Counted from the first letter of the stretch, positions 35,951 to 47,504 are shown. The stretch is DNA of 64,000 nt from Dryomyza anilis (GCA_951804985.1 OX638132.1:46006800-46070799); one strand, 5' to 3'. Notes: generated from the sequence alone by a model not told the origin. Translations and numbers: made by a program.

Positions 35951-36851
35951 CTTGTAAAATCCACGACATGCCTCGAAGATCAAACCAGTGAATTCAATTG
36001 CGCCACTGCGATGTATAACATTGCCAGGTTCGCGTAAAATATCAATGTTGTCTGCGTATGAATGAAAATATATTAATATTTCATAAACGTATTCGTAAAC
36101 CTTGACCACTTACATTGTATATCAGCTCATCGTGCATTTTCCGTGCTGTAGAATTCTCGGGATGACTTTCGTGTTTGGACCTGCACTTATATATTAATTG
36201 ATTTGTCTGCTTGCTAATTCAAGCGAAAAACAATGATCTTACTGATTGTGCGAATGCAGTGGCACATATGTAGTGGTGAAAAAATGGCTGCATTCAGCGA
36301 CCTCTGCAGTTGTGGAGCTTTTGAGCAATTTGAGTTTGAATGACATGCTACCCTTAACATGTTTAGTGAGCGATCGCCATTTTTTCCAGCATGAAATTTT
36401 TACGCTACATTTGCGCTGTCTTTGTTATCGATGACATTTTAACTCAAATATTTATAAACAAAAATGGAATTTAAATTGAAAACATGTTTTTAATCAGTTA
36501 AAGAGTTGTATGTAACTTTAATAAAATATTAATAATAAATTAATTTGTAAATTGACAGCTAAGATTGCGGTGCATTCAGGAACAGTGAGCGATTAGTTAC
36601 TGAGCAGTTTCGCAACTGCTGAGGTCGCTGAATGCAGCCAATGAAAATTTTCTTGTTGACATTTAATTTATGACGTCACTGGGTTGCCACTGAGTAATTT
36701 TGTGTAGTGAATTTCGTGTCAAGTTTTTTAACTTCGAAAACCAACGTTGGAATAACATTCATTTCTTCGGCTTGATCATGACATTACATCCACACTGGTT
36801 GTAAACAAAATTATCCAAATTTATGGAACCTTAAACTCTTTGCTTATTGGG
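35951..36851 (-). mobile_element. Family I element, copy I3, with two-exon cargo
   Basis: On the minus strand it begins CCCAATAAGCAAAGAG at 36851. Cargo exon 1 (about 36183-36114, KHESHPENSTARK-MHDEL type) is followed by a 62-bp intron (36113-36052, GTAAGT...GCAG) and exon 2 (36051-35951: IDILREPGNVIHRSGAIEFT, GLIFEACRGFYK). Exon 2 ends where I1 and I3 stop matching. The element is interrupted by A5. Host gene not recognised. Confidence 0.8.
36286..36639 (+). mobile_element. Family A MITE, copy A5 (complete)
   Basis: 354 bp, GGCTGCATTCAGCG ... CGCTGAATGCAGCC, AAT duplicated on both sides (36283-36285, 36640-36642). It is the best-preserved A copy in the window. No coding. Confidence 0.92.
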
Positions 36852-36854
36852 TAG

Positions 36855-38109
36855 CCATTTCGACTAGAGTACGATTTGCTCGTTCCGCGACACCGTTTTG
36901 TTGCGGCGTGTATGGCACGGTTAACTGACGCGTAATGCCTTGCTCTTCTAAATATTTATCGAATGTTTTATTAACAAACTCGCGCCCATTGTCACTTCTG
37001 ATAGCTTTTATTTTTCGTTCTGTCAAGCGTCAAGCTCAACTAAATTTTAAAAACAACAAACTTGTCAAACACTTCGTCTTTTGACTTTAAAAAATAAACA
37101 AGCATACGCCTCGACATGTCATCGGTAAATGTTAGAAAATAACGCGCGCCACCGAGCGATTGTGTGCTGAACGGACCGCACACATCCGTATGAATCAGAT
37201 CTAAAACATTTTTCGCACGGTTTTCACTTCCACTTGGAAATGGTTGCGTATGGATTTTACTTTTCATGTTAGAGTTACAAGCAACGTACTTTGGAATACT
37301 TAGTTTTTGAATTCCACGCCCCATTCCCTTATTAGTCAATTGCATTATTCTTGTATAGTTCAAGTGGCCGTATCTGTTGTGCCACATAACAGCATCATTG
37401 CACGACGCGTTAAAACATTTATTTTTGTGTCCTCAAACACAAATAACTTAGCTTTAAAAACCACTGTGATATTTCTTTTTACTTCTGCAAATTTGTCCTT
37501 AAAATTTACAACTAGTTCTTTTTCGACTGCACGACTCACTGACATGAAATTTCCAATCATGCTTGGCACATACAAAACGTCACTTAAAATCAAGTCACAC
37601 ATTGATGTTTTTATTTTGACTTCACCAACTCCTTCGGCCATCGGCCCGCCAACGTCGGCCCGCCAACGTCACTCGGCCCGCCAACGTCACTCGTTCTTTG
37701 TGTTCATGAAATGAAGAGAACATGCCGCGATCGTTGCACATATGAGCAGTCGTCCACTGTCGATGCACCACATAAAGTTGCTGAACACTTGTGTGTCTGC
37801 TGCTGCGAGAACTGCATTCGATTGAGGTTGATATTTGTATGTTGGTTTTCGCTCTTCTTTTGCATTACAATTCGCAGCGAAATGCTCACGAAGTCCGCAT
37901 TTTAAACATTTGCCATTTTGTTTGCTATTTCGTTTTTCGTTGAATTTGCTCCGATTGTCTCCTTTTTGTTCGTTATATGCACGCGCCACAAAGGCCTGCT
38001 GCGCACTGTCTCCAAACAATTCATCGTGCACAAACACACTTTTCATTTGAATTGACCAGGAATCAAAGTTTTTTCCGTCCAATTTTTCTATTTGATACAT
38101 AGAACTCAT
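36855..38109 (-). pseudogene. copia-type gag-protease-integrase remnant
   Basis: Gag starts MSSMYQIEKLDGKNFDSW at 38109. An internal deletion follows soon after (FVHDELFGDSAQQAFVARAY), then the zinc knuckle CLKCGLREHFAANC (C-x2-C-x4-H-x4-C). The protease-to-integrase part continues at 37641-37360 (DVLYVPSMIGNFMSVSRAVE). The GAG-pre-integrase and integrase are at 37387-37040 (WHNRYGHLNYTRIMQL, TDVCGPFSTQSLGGARYFLT, FTDDMSR) and 37026-36844 (IRSDNGREFVNKTF, PQQNGVAERANRTLVE). Integrase before reverse transcriptase is the defining copia order. Several frame changes make it non-functional. Confidence 0.88.
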
Positions 38110-38249
38110 TTTTTCTTTTTATTTAAATTGTTTTGACAAATAAAAATTGTTTTGAAAAAATAAAATTAAACGAAACACGTTTCCACTGAGTCGCGAATAC
38201 TTATCGACGCCACACGTCAGCGCTTAATACAATTATTTAAAAAAAAAAC

Positions 38250-38272
38250 GTTATGCCTGGGCCCATAACCTA
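38250..38272 (-). promoter_or_regulatory. copia primer-binding site
   Basis: On the minus strand 'aggttatgggcccaggcat' matches the internal initiator-tRNA-Met primer site known for Drosophila copia elements. It sits just inside the LTR. Confidence 0.7.
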
Positions 38273-38461
38273 TTAACAGGCAATGTGAAAAATAATGATC
38301 CAAAACGCAAAGAATATAAAACACGACACGTCTGTTCTATTGAAAGTATTTATTACGAGTAAAGACAAAATTATATAGAAGCATAAAAATGAAACAAATT
38401 ATTCAAGTGTTGCTAATTGTATGAGAAGATATTCTGTGTTAAGTATTTCTTCCTACAACAA
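38273..38461 (-). repeat. 5' LTR of the copia fragment
   Basis: On the minus strand it starts TGTTGTAGGAAGAAATAC at 38461 and ends next to the primer-binding site. A 'tataaaac' (complement near 38303) could be its TATA region. The right border is inferred from the TG start and the onset of the minisatellite. Confidence 0.6.
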
Positions 38462-38882
38462 CTATTACTTTTTATACTAAAATTTCAAACCTTTACTAAA
38501 AATTCAAATTTGTACTAAAAATTAAAAATTCTACTAATTCATATTTTTACGAAAAATTCTTACTGTAACTAAAATTACAATTTTTACAGTTTATACTAAA
38601 AATTAAATTTTTTTCTAAAAACTAAAATTTTCCTAAAACTTTCAATTTTTACTAAACATCTTAGTAAAAATTCATATTCATATTGTAAAAATTCAAAATT
38701 TAAAATAAATTGAAATGTTTACTAAAAATTCAAATTTTTACTAAAAATTCAAATTTTTACTAAAAATTCTAATTTTTACTAAAAATTCTAATTTTTACTA
38801 AAAATCCTAATCTATACTAAAAAATTCTAATTTTTACTAAAAATTCTAATTTTTACTAAAAATTCTAATTTTTACTAATTAA
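38462..38882. repeat. Minisatellite 'tttactaaaaattcta', 15-16 bp
   Basis: About 25 imperfect copies of 'actaaaaattcaaattttt', becoming more uniform toward 38880. It ends about 260 bp upstream of the ND-MLRQ start codon. Confidence 0.9.
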
Positions 38883-38889
38883 TTATTAA

Positions 38890-39139
38890 TATCGGGTAAG
38901 GTTTCCATTGGGTAAATATCTACCCTATATACCTGGTAAATTCATCACTTCTCCTAGCCGATTTTAGCACAGCGACAGCCGGCAATTTTCATTCGGCGTG
39001 GAACTCTAGTACTCAGCTAAAATTACTTTGATTTATCAAGATTTTTCTAAACGCAGTTTTTCTTTATTGCATCATTAGTAATTACTTGTGTTACTTAAAT
39101 TAATAAATATTTTATAAAGTTTATATTTGTAGATATAAA
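38890..39139 (+). promoter_or_regulatory. Probable promoter and 5' UTR of ND-MLRQ
   Basis: The only stretch between the minisatellite and the start codon. It has a GC-richer patch (38950-39010, 'gacagccggcaattttcatt') in AT-rich surroundings. No convincing TATA box at the right place; the transcription start cannot be fixed. Confidence 0.35.
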
Positions 39140-39495
39140 ATGCAGGGTCTTGGTTTGCAGAGTATTAAAAAGAATCCAGCGGTTAGTAGTAACTTACATG
39201 TGTTACATAACTAATATTTTCACTTATTTAGCTGATTCCGTTGTATGTTTGCGTTGCTGCTGGAGCGATTGGTGCTGTGTATTACATGGCACGTTTAGCT
39301 ACAAGAAACCCAGATGTGACATGGAATCGTGGCTCAAATCCTGAGCCCTGGCAGGAATACAAGGATAAACAATACAAGGTTTGTCATGGTTAAATACATT
39401 TGAATCTATATTATTTTTTTTTGTTATTTTAGTTCTACTCGCCAATAAGAGACTATAGCAAATCAAAAAGTCCAGCTCCAAAGTATGAAGAATGA
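39140..39495 (+). CDS. ND-MLRQ: ND-MLRQ / NDUFA4 homologue, three exons, intact
   Basis: NDUFA4-family proteins are small, single-span inner mitochondrial membrane subunits of the respiratory chain, first assigned to complex I and later to cytochrome c oxidase. Exons are 39140-39181, 39232-39378 and 39433-39495, giving 83 residues, the usual family length. Introns of 50 and 54 bp have GT...AG borders (GTTAGT...TTTAG, GTTTGT...TTTAG) and lie in phase 0. The protein starts MQGLGLQSIKKNPALIPLYV. A hydrophobic segment (residues 15-35) is followed by the family signature RNPDVTWNRGSNPEPWQEY and a C-terminus RDYSKSKSPAPKYEE. The start is the first ATG before the conserved LQSIKK. Poly(A) signal candidates ('aataaa') lie at 39521-39550. 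It is surrounded by transposons but shows no damage. Confidence 0.95.
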
Positions 39496-39549
39496 ACATA
39501 ATAGACACAGTCGAATTTGTTAATAAAAAGCGAATTAATACAATAAATA

Positions 39550-40009
39550 ATTAATGCACCATTTTCCAAGTGTTTTTTTTTTGTCAGGAAAAAATTTCGG
39601 TACAACTGCGGTTTACCGCAATCAATTTTAATCGCTTTCCACCATGAATGTCCATGGGAATAAGAGCTTCAATGCCACCAAAAAAAAAATCACCCCACCC
39701 CCTTAAAATTAAAAAACTTTCATTGAGAAAACTATTTTCCAAGAAAGTTAATATACAAAAATTTAAAAGGGATGCACACAAAATACCCTTTTCCCTCGTG
39801 AAATTTTCTCAAAATCTCTCGTACCGCAAAATTTCTCTTAAAATCCCTCAATTTTTTGTCTTATAAATTCTTTTAAATAAGTACAATTAAGTGGGCCTGA
39901 TTGTTGATTCCGCTACGGATAGCAATTTCGATCGAACTTTTCTGTTCGATTTCATCAATTATTGAATCGACGGAACGGAAACTAAATTATTACAAATGTG
40001 TCAAAAAAT
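39550..40009. other. Intergenic stretch with nothing recognised
   Basis: Poly-T and AT-rich DNA downstream of ND-MLRQ. A patch 'ccaccccacccccttaaaat' is unremarkable. No gene or element end is seen. Confidence 0.5.
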
Positions 40010-40059
40010 TTAATAAACAAAAATATAATTTTTTAAAATTTGTGTGCTAAATTTTTGTG

Positions 40060-40345
40060 AATAATGGATACTATTGCCTTATATTCAAGCGACAATAGTG
40101 GACATACGCCAACTACCGCCGTCGCGACAAGCCCCAAGAAGCAATTGTGGAGCGTCAGACACCTTTGACCAAGTCGCACAAATCCGATTTGCAGCAGGCA
40201 CGCGAGAGTTTGCACGTTTCAAGTAAAATACATTACAAGTGCGGCTGTAGAATTTACGTGCTCGGAACTATCACGGGCGGCATACTTAAATTGCCTAACA
40301 GTTGCTGCGCTAGAATTTTATATAAATCAATAGAGTGCGACTGAC
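40060..40345 (+). pseudogene. Unrecognised gene fragment
   Basis: GC-richer than its surroundings. ATG at 40065 opens MDTIALYSSDNSGHTPTTAV and stops after about 34 codons. A second frame from about 40095 reads WTYANYRRRDKPQEAIVERQ, then TPLTKSHKSDLQQARESLHV, and reaches a donor-like 'tcaagtaaaat' at 40220. It looks like an exon with a frameshift. I do not recognise the protein. Confidence 0.4.
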
Positions 40346-40375
40346 CGAGTCCCGACAGGCGTACGTGTGGATCTA

Positions 40376-41963
40376 CACTCAGAAATATATTGTCATTTCC
40401 GAAAATATTGTAACAATCTTGATGTTCAAAATAGATCTCATGATCAGATTGTCAAATTATTGTCGGTTTGACAGATTGATATTTTAAATCGTCATTCGAT
40501 TGTTTTGATAACAACCCAGTCGGCACCTACACACATTTTTTATTATTTTTTATTATTTTATTATTGTTTTTGTAATCAAAAGTTCATTTAAATATGCAAG
40601 AAATGTTCAATACTTATAACAAGATTGAAAATTTTAAATCATGTGATATAATTAAGAAGTAAGTAAATGCATGACCTTAATAGACAAATTAAATGCATTT
40701 ACTCATGGTTGAAGTACACACAGGTTAAGTCATCTTTCAAAATGCAGTCGCCATTTACTTTTTTTTTGAATACTGTTGGAAAGACTTAACATTTGTTTAC
40801 GAAAATTTTAAAACAAATATCAATGCTTTGTTTACAAATTCATAAAAAAAATGAAACTCAAAATTTTAAAATAAATAAATTACAAAAACTTGGTAATTTT
40901 CAAGCTGTCTATGGGCTCCAGAAGAACACCGCAGTGTGTGAATTTGTGGTGTGAAATTTGAATAAATTAGCCAATTTAAAGTGTAAAAAACATAACCATG
41001 AAATAAAATTTAAAATGACAATTAATTGTTGTATTTTTTAAATTTTCTTATTGACATTCTTAGCATAGTGTATGCCAACTAACTGTCTAGATGAACTAAC
41101 CTAACTTCAACCATGCATTTACTTAAGTTTTTTTTATCGTTAAAAAAGTAGGAAAAAGCTCTTAAAAGAGTTAAAAGTGATTATCATTTACGTTTAAAAA
41201 TATTAAAAACGAGTTCGTTTACGATCAAAAAAGATCGTTTATAACGAGTATATGATACTTATTTTACGATCATAAACAATCGAAAATTTATCATATATGA
41301 GTGTTTTTAGTTCGTTTATGATACCTCGTAACGATGGACAAATTAAGAACGAAACTGTATGCGTTTTCGAATCATTTACGATTCTCGTATGTGATTATTT
41401 AATTCATTATTTACGAATATGTGCTATCATTTACGATATCGTTTATGATAGTTTGGTCGGCTGGGAATCGAGATTGTCAATGAATAAAATATAAAAAGTC
41501 AAATGAATGTTTTTTTTATGTTTAATTAGCAATAAATTAAATTTCATGAATTCGGCGCATGGAGTACATTTTCTGTGAGATTCTTCCTCATGTTTCGTCA
41601 AGAGCTTAAATGCAGTAGGTGGTCAGGTACAGGAAGGGCTACTTGCAGACATCCAGCTTTCCCATCTGCCCATTGATTAATTTATTCATCGCAAATCCAT
41701 TGGGCCAAAAAAGGTCAGTCTCGAGGATCTTTGTAGGTGGTGACTCCCGCATCTAAACATAATTAATAAAGTAGCAATATTCAATTAATAATAAAATGAT
41801 TAAATTATAACTTACATTTTGTTTGATTTTTCAAATTTTTAAAGTAAACAACAAAATATATTTGACATGTTTTTGAATGCCAGAAGATAGAGTTGTCACC
41901 TAATCACTGTAAAATGAAATGACAATAATATTGTTAAAAAGCAACAATATATTTTTGAGAGTG
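40376..41963 (-). mobile_element. Family G element, copy G2, interrupted by H
   Basis: CACTCAGAAATATATTG ... CAATATATTTTTGAGAGTG with TA on both sides. The minus-strand cargo at 41540-41760 (ETDLFWPNGFAMNKLINGQM, GKLDVCK, then a stop) is a longer version of the G1 cargo. Both copies descend from one loaded ancestor. Confidence 0.85.
40515..41465 (+). mobile_element. Family H element, CCCAGYCG ends, inside G2
   Basis: CCCAGTCGGCAC and, inverted, CCCAGCCGACCA, flanked by AA on both sides (40513-40514, 41466-41467). G1 shows the empty site. The last 250 bp carry loose repeats around 'cgtttacgatcgtttatgat'. No convincing gene is inside. Confidence 0.85.
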
Positions 41964-42797
41964 TACAAGCAGCTGACGGGCTGGACGCTCTCGTGAGAGT
42001 TTGCTGGCAATCGGCGTCAAAATTTGGTCTACAATTTTCTCGATTGACCGGCTATGTTTATTTAATAGAGGCACTCTAAATTTTCTCTTATTTTAACAAA
42101 AATGTATTTACAAAAATAAATTCATATTTTATACATCGCATCCAAATTTGCTAAAAGTTTCCGACCTTTCTAAAAAAAAACTGTTGTGACCTTGGTCAGT
42201 TTTCAATTTATCCAAAGGGCGTTACCACTTTTAGAGGTCGTGGATCTGCGGGATCATCTATTGGTGGGTAAATGGGTAAATTCACCTCGCGATTGGGTAT
42301 TAAGCGGAAGACTTTTCAGCTCTACTCGCATAAGTAGCTGCGGGAGATTTTGACGTCGTTGAGCCTCTAGCGATGACAGGAAATTTGTCTTATTCCTGTA
42401 ATATTAATCACTTTCTAAAACTTTAATATACAATTAAGCCCAACAAACATTGAGAAAATCCGCAAAGTATTCGCAGAATTATCTCAAAAAATTGAGTTTG
42501 ACGCAAAAAGTTAAACATGAGTTAATCAAAAGCATACTTGAGCATAACTTTGACACCAACGTAAAGTTTGTCGCAAGAAATCCTCACGATTAACGCAAAA
42601 AGTGTAACGCAAGTTGATCTCATGGTTATCTAAATACTGGTCCTAAGTAAGACTGGGGATTTTCATAAAATAATATAAAAATAAATTAGCGATTAACTCA
42701 AATTTATCGCATATTTTGTACTTTTTTTTATCTAATAAAAGAATTTAATTATAATTAGGGGAATGTGGAGGAAAATGCGCCAATTGTAAAATGTCTA
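41964..42797. other. Intergenic stretch, possible further element ends
   Basis: 'cccaacaaacattgagaaaa' at 42439 resembles the CCCAA termini of families D and O, and 42470-42640 has loose 'cgcaaaaagtt' repeats. I found no matching second end. No gene. Confidence 0.4.
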
Positions 42798-43500
42798 CAC
42801 GCATAGGAAAATATTGTTAGATCCGACAATTAAATAACAATAGGCATGTTCAAAATAGATTCCATTATATTATTGTCATTTCATTGTCGGATTTAAAAAT
42901 TTGATTGTTACTTTCCAAAAATAGTTCGATTGTTGTTTTTAAAAATCTACATTGTCAAATTAAATGCAATTAAATTGTCAGTTGAAATGTTAATTCTTAA
43001 AAACACATGAAATCAAATAAACCATTTAATATTTTAATGCATTTTATTTATCCACAATTTTTAAAGAAATATAATGAAGATCTCATATTTATATTATTAA
43101 TTCTTGAAAATAGACTGTAGTTGTTGCGGTGACCATGCATCTTTTGTTTTGCTTACACGTGCTGGTGCGATTGGACTTCATTTGTTTGTCTTCCAACTCC
43201 TCGGAGGTCAGCTGACAGTGGTAGCTCTTGGCTCTTGCAATTTCTGTTTAAAGCGCCTGTGACTGTTGCTGGTCCATCCAAGCCTTCGCAATGAAATCAG
43301 CTCTGAATGCAACTTCAGAAAATGTGCAACTCGTTGAAATGCTCGTCATAAGATCTAGAATAAATAACACAACGTAAAAATTGTAATAATTGAACATATT
43401 AATTACTTAAACATGTAACTTACATCATATAATTAAATTCGTTGCACGTCGATTTGAAAAATTGTAAACAATAAATTGAAAATAATATTTTGACATTTTG
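42798..43500 (-). mobile_element. Family J element, copy J3, right end lost, with gene-like cargo
   Basis: Starts CACGCATAGGAAAATATTG after TA. Minus-strand cargo at 43110-43360 reads MTSISTSCTFSEVAFRADFI, then AKAWMDQQQSQAL, one stop, then EIARAKSYHCQLTSEELEDK. It is unrelated to the J1 and J2 interiors. Source not recognised. Confidence 0.6.
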
Positions 43501-44384
43501 TTTTAAGAGCAACAAAACGGAGCTGCCACATATTATTTTATTTTTTTCAAATAGCATTTAAAATGTAATTTATGTAATTTATAATTTTATGTTTAAGTTT
43601 TAAAAATTGTGTTTTAATACTATTTTTATTGTTATTACAAAACTAAACACATCAAACAGAAAAAAGGTCACAAAAAAACAGACGTGGAACAGTTCGGAAA
43701 TAAGACGTTACGAAACACTGTATTTTATTATTTTCATTTTGCCACTCCACTTTTCCAGGAATTCGAGTTTGGAAAAAAACAGGTTTTTGATTTTTAAGGG
43801 GAACCACGTGACCTTGAGGTCACTTTTTTATGTTTAAGGTCAGGTTTCTGCATCGTGTACAATTTTTTTTTATTTTTTTTCCGCTCACTTCGTTATAATT
43901 CAAAAACCACTTATGAACTCGGTCGGCTTTCGACCAGGGGTCCGAGCGTAAAAATGTTTAAAGTTTTTGTAATACAAATGCAAGTTATTTTTGTGATTCT
44001 ATTTCCTTTCATTTGAGACAAAATATATACCATTGAAATACATAAGATAACAATTTTATAATTGGAACCGACTACAAATTTTTTATGCGATTCTCTGCTT
44101 CCAAAAATTATTTTTCAAAACAAACAAAAGTGGTTAAAAGATCATGCAAAAAAAAAACTATATTATATTTTTTTTTTTGTAACCGTGGTAAATAAAAGTT
44201 TGTTTTCATAGTGGTGCATAACTATAGATGCATTTTAATAAATAGCACAAAATTACACATTATTGTAAGTTACAATTAATTTATATGAACTCTGAGGAAT
44301 ACACATCGATGTTTAGAACTAACTTCCTTCCGTATTTAGAGAGAAATAATACAGAAAATATGACATTGCAGCAAAATAATGCAA
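43501..44384. other. AT-rich stretch with nothing recognised
   Basis: No gene supported; the 76-codon frame at 43607 is low-complexity. 43900-43960 ('tcggtcggctttcgacc') loosely resembles 52720-52760 and may be a shared old repeat. Confidence 0.45.
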
Positions 44385-44700
44385 CCCAGATAGCAAACGT
44401 GCGTCGCACCAAACAATCACAGGTTGATTTCACATGCGAGTAATATGCGAGGCATGTCGTGCGGTCGCATACGTGAGAACTATATGTGAGCAATATGAGA
44501 CTCACTGTTCCCACAAAACTCGCATGTGTGATGAAACAATGCTGGCGCACGTCGAGCAACTCAGATGATATTCATATGCGAGGAAAAAGTCGCACGAAAC
44601 TCGCACGCATGATGCTGAAATGCGGGGCACGCCGTGCGACTCATATGATGTTCATATGCGTAGAATTAAATTCGCACGAAAGACGTGTGCGACTCATAAA
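44385..44700. repeat. CCCAG-ended block with internal repeats of about 115 bp
   Basis: Starts CCCAGATAGCAAACGTGC like the other CCCA elements. Inside, units carrying 'cgcacgaaactcgcacgcatg' and 'atatgatgttcatatgcg' recur at about 44510, 44560 and 44640. A matching right terminus was not found. Confidence 0.45.
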
Positions 44701-45534
44701 TAAAATTTTTTACTGTACTCGATTTTTTTAATAGCAAGCTTTGCTATATTTCTTAAAAAATTTGTAAATATAAAAAATATAAATATAAGCATATGCTTAT
44801 ATTTATATTATATTTATTTATATTTTTCACGTCTAATATTTGACGTGAAAATTTTTTGAACAAATATGTAAGTTAATATTTATTTATTACAGCAAATTGC
44901 ATTAATTTCTAACTGTTTTCAAGATATACTCGAGGGATATGCCATCAATTTCAAGTGCCCAGAATCCCATGTAGGACACGCCAGGCTTGTCAAGGGGCGT
45001 AAGACATAGCCAACCTTGGCCGACTAAGGAATGGCTGATTAGTCTTTACCCAAGTCTCAACCATGATTGGGTTACCAAGTCTTGGATAACTGATATTTTT
45101 CCATAAATCACCCAAGACGCTTTTAATATGGCTTAGACGACAAAAATTTTTAAATTATATAAAATTGGATTGGAAATTGTATGAAATAAATAAGAAATGA
45201 AATAATACACAGACGAATAAAATAAAGTTGTAGTAGAATGGAAGAAAAGAAAAGTAAATTTATTTTTTTTGCATTTTTGACATTCAATTGAAATTAACAA
45301 TATTTGTTCAATCTTTTTTTTTTGGTATTGGGCCAAACCTTGATCCCAGTATTGCGCCCTATTGCGACAATAGAGGTTAGTTTTACACATTTATACAACT
45401 TTTAAATTTGTATAAAGCACGAACGTGAAAATAAATTACGAGCAGTTGCAACCAACGTCTCTTCGTAACGCCTCCCGTGTCACTCTTAATCTGCTACTAC
45501 GTCACATGAGCTATGAATTCCCAACTACGTTATT
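44701..45534. other. Non-coding stretch
   Basis: AT-rich with a patch at 44960-45120 of repeated 'ccaagtctt' and 'aaccttggc'. No gene recognised. Confidence 0.45.
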
Positions 45535-45874
45535 TTGCTGCGACTCTCTAAACAGCTGCAGCGATTCGTCTTAAAACACCACATATTCTACGTTACTCTG
45601 AAATGGGTTATTGAACTCGTACGGCTTTACCTCTTGGAAACGGATTATGCAGCTTTACTGCTGCGTCTTTCAACTACGTCACGCCAGTTCCGAATGCGCA
45701 ACGGATTTTCTTCAGTGATTTTAAGTACAGATGCTGCGCTTCGTCTTAAATACGCTAACTATCCTGTGGCTCACCGAATTTGCAGCTGCGTTTCATTTGC
45801 TGCAACTCTTCGAAACACTTCTGAGTTTCGTTTCGGCTTCTGCAACAGCTGCTATCCCTCTCATTGGAGACATT
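45535..45874 (+). other. GC-richer block with an open frame, unrecognised
   Basis: A frame of about 110 codons runs into the A6 MITE. It contains two similar patches, 'gcagcgattcgtcttaaaa' at about 45558 and 'gctgcgcttcgtcttaaat' at about 45733, so it looks like diverged tandem units about 175 bp long. It does not resemble a known protein to me. Confidence 0.35.
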
Positions 45875-47504
45875 GGCTGCATTCAGCGACCTCAGCAGTT
45901 GTGGAGCTGTTGAGCAATTTGAGCTTGAATGCCACACGCATAGAAATATATTGTTAGATCCGACAATAAAATAACAATATGCATGTTCAAAATAGATCCC
46001 ATTATGGAAATTGTGAAATTATAGTCGGATATAACAATAATATAATTGAATGTTAAATGAATATTGTATTGTGAATTGTTACAATTAGAATTGCCATAAC
46101 TAAAAAACAATTCCATTGTCATTTTTATAATAAAAATGTGAATTTTAAAATAATATTGTGGTTTTGGAAAACAATGCCATTCAAAACTGTTTCTGAAGTA
46201 AATAAAAGAATAAACTATGTATTTTTCGTACGTTTTATTTATTTCAGAATTTTTTTAAAGTGTTTTTATACCATGACTAAATTTTACATAAACATAATAT
46301 TAATGCAATTAATAAATCTTTTTAATGAGTGCAATTTCACATTCACTATATTAGCACATCGATAAATTGAAACATTAGTATTTTAAAGTTGATGTTTATG
46401 TCGACAATTTTGCAGTTAAGTGGACGATCAATGTACCCCGGCGACCAGCGACATTTTGAATGATTTGGATTTCTAAAAGAAATTTAGTAAATTATCGCAT
46501 TAACAATTAAAATTCCACTCCTTCCAATATATGCTTGATTGAAGCTCTTTCGCCCTATACTCCGTGCCTTGCAGCTCGCTGACCATTTTGTCCATGAAAA
46601 AGTCATCGAAATCGCATGCAGCGCTACTGCACCGCAGATGACACCCACGTAATCTGTGTATTTTTCGATGGCACTCGCCTCATCCAAGATGATTGGCTTA
46701 AAAGTGCCGTGTGTCGAGGTAAAGCTTAACACCTGGCCACGCAATATGCCAATGCCGCGATCATCGAAGGCACCTCCAGTGTAGAATTATTCGACGCAGG
46801 CCAATAAAATGTACGTATTGCCGGTCTCTGGCCATACCCCGACTTGACAATGTTTCAGAGATATGAAGCGGTTAGATAATTAATCTGACGCCAGCCGGTC
46901 TTTGTTTTGCTAAAATAGTTTATAATATTTTAGATATAATATAAAAAATAATAAAAATTATAATCTTACCCTGGCGATTCGCACGAAATTTGGAATAAAA
47001 TATTTTTTGACAGCCAAGTCATAGCAAAAAAAAATAAATAAATATTACACTGAAATATACAATTGTCAAAACAACAATATGATTTTCGAACACAATTGAT
47101 TTTATTATTGTTAAAAAACTACAACGTGTTCACAATAAAATTGTGAAAAATAAAATTTTTAAATAACAATAACATATTGTGTTTTGTAACAATATATTTC
47201 TATGCGTGCATGCTAACCTCAACATGTTTAGTAAGCAGTCGCCATTTTTTCCAGCATGAAATTTTTACGCTACATTTGCGCTGCCTTAGTTATCGGTGAC
47301 ATTTTAACTCAAATATTTATAAACAAAAATGGAGTTTAGATTGAAAAATATGTTTTCAATCAATTAAAGAGTTATATGTAACTTTAAAAAATATTAATAA
47401 TAAATTAATTTGTGAATTGACAGCTGAGATATCAGTACATTCAGTAACAGTGAGCGATTAGTTACTGCGCAGTTTCGCAACTGCTGAGGTCGCTGAATGC
47501 AGCC
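45875..47504 (+). mobile_element. Family A MITE, copy A6, interrupted by J1
   Basis: GGCTGCATTCAGCGACC ... CGCTGAATGCAGCC, with ATT duplicated (45872-45874, 47505-47507). J1 sits in the middle of it. Confidence 0.9.
45935..47208 (-). mobile_element. Family J element, copy J1, with gene-like cargo
   Basis: CACGCATAGAAATATATTG ... CAATATATTTCTATGCGTG, flanked by CA on both sides (45933-45934, 47209-47210). The minus-strand cargo at 46440-46910 reads TGNTYILLACVE, stop, FYTGGAFDDRGIGILRGQV, LSFTSTHGTFKPIILDEASA, IEKYTDYV, then in a shifted frame FDDFFMDKMVSELQGTEYR and KELQSSIYWKEWNF. Near 46470 an intron-like border 'ttttag' is followed by more sequence. It is a damaged piece of an ordinary cellular gene that I cannot name. 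Confidence 0.8.

Larger units (their letters stand above)
36852..38461 (-). mobile_element. Ty1/copia-type retrotransposon, 5' fragment
   Basis: From right to left it holds a 5' LTR of about 190 bp, a primer-binding site, gag, protease and the start of integrase. It is cut off at 36852 exactly at the terminus of I3. Reverse transcriptase and RNase H are absent and were not found on the other side of I3. Confidence 0.88.
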
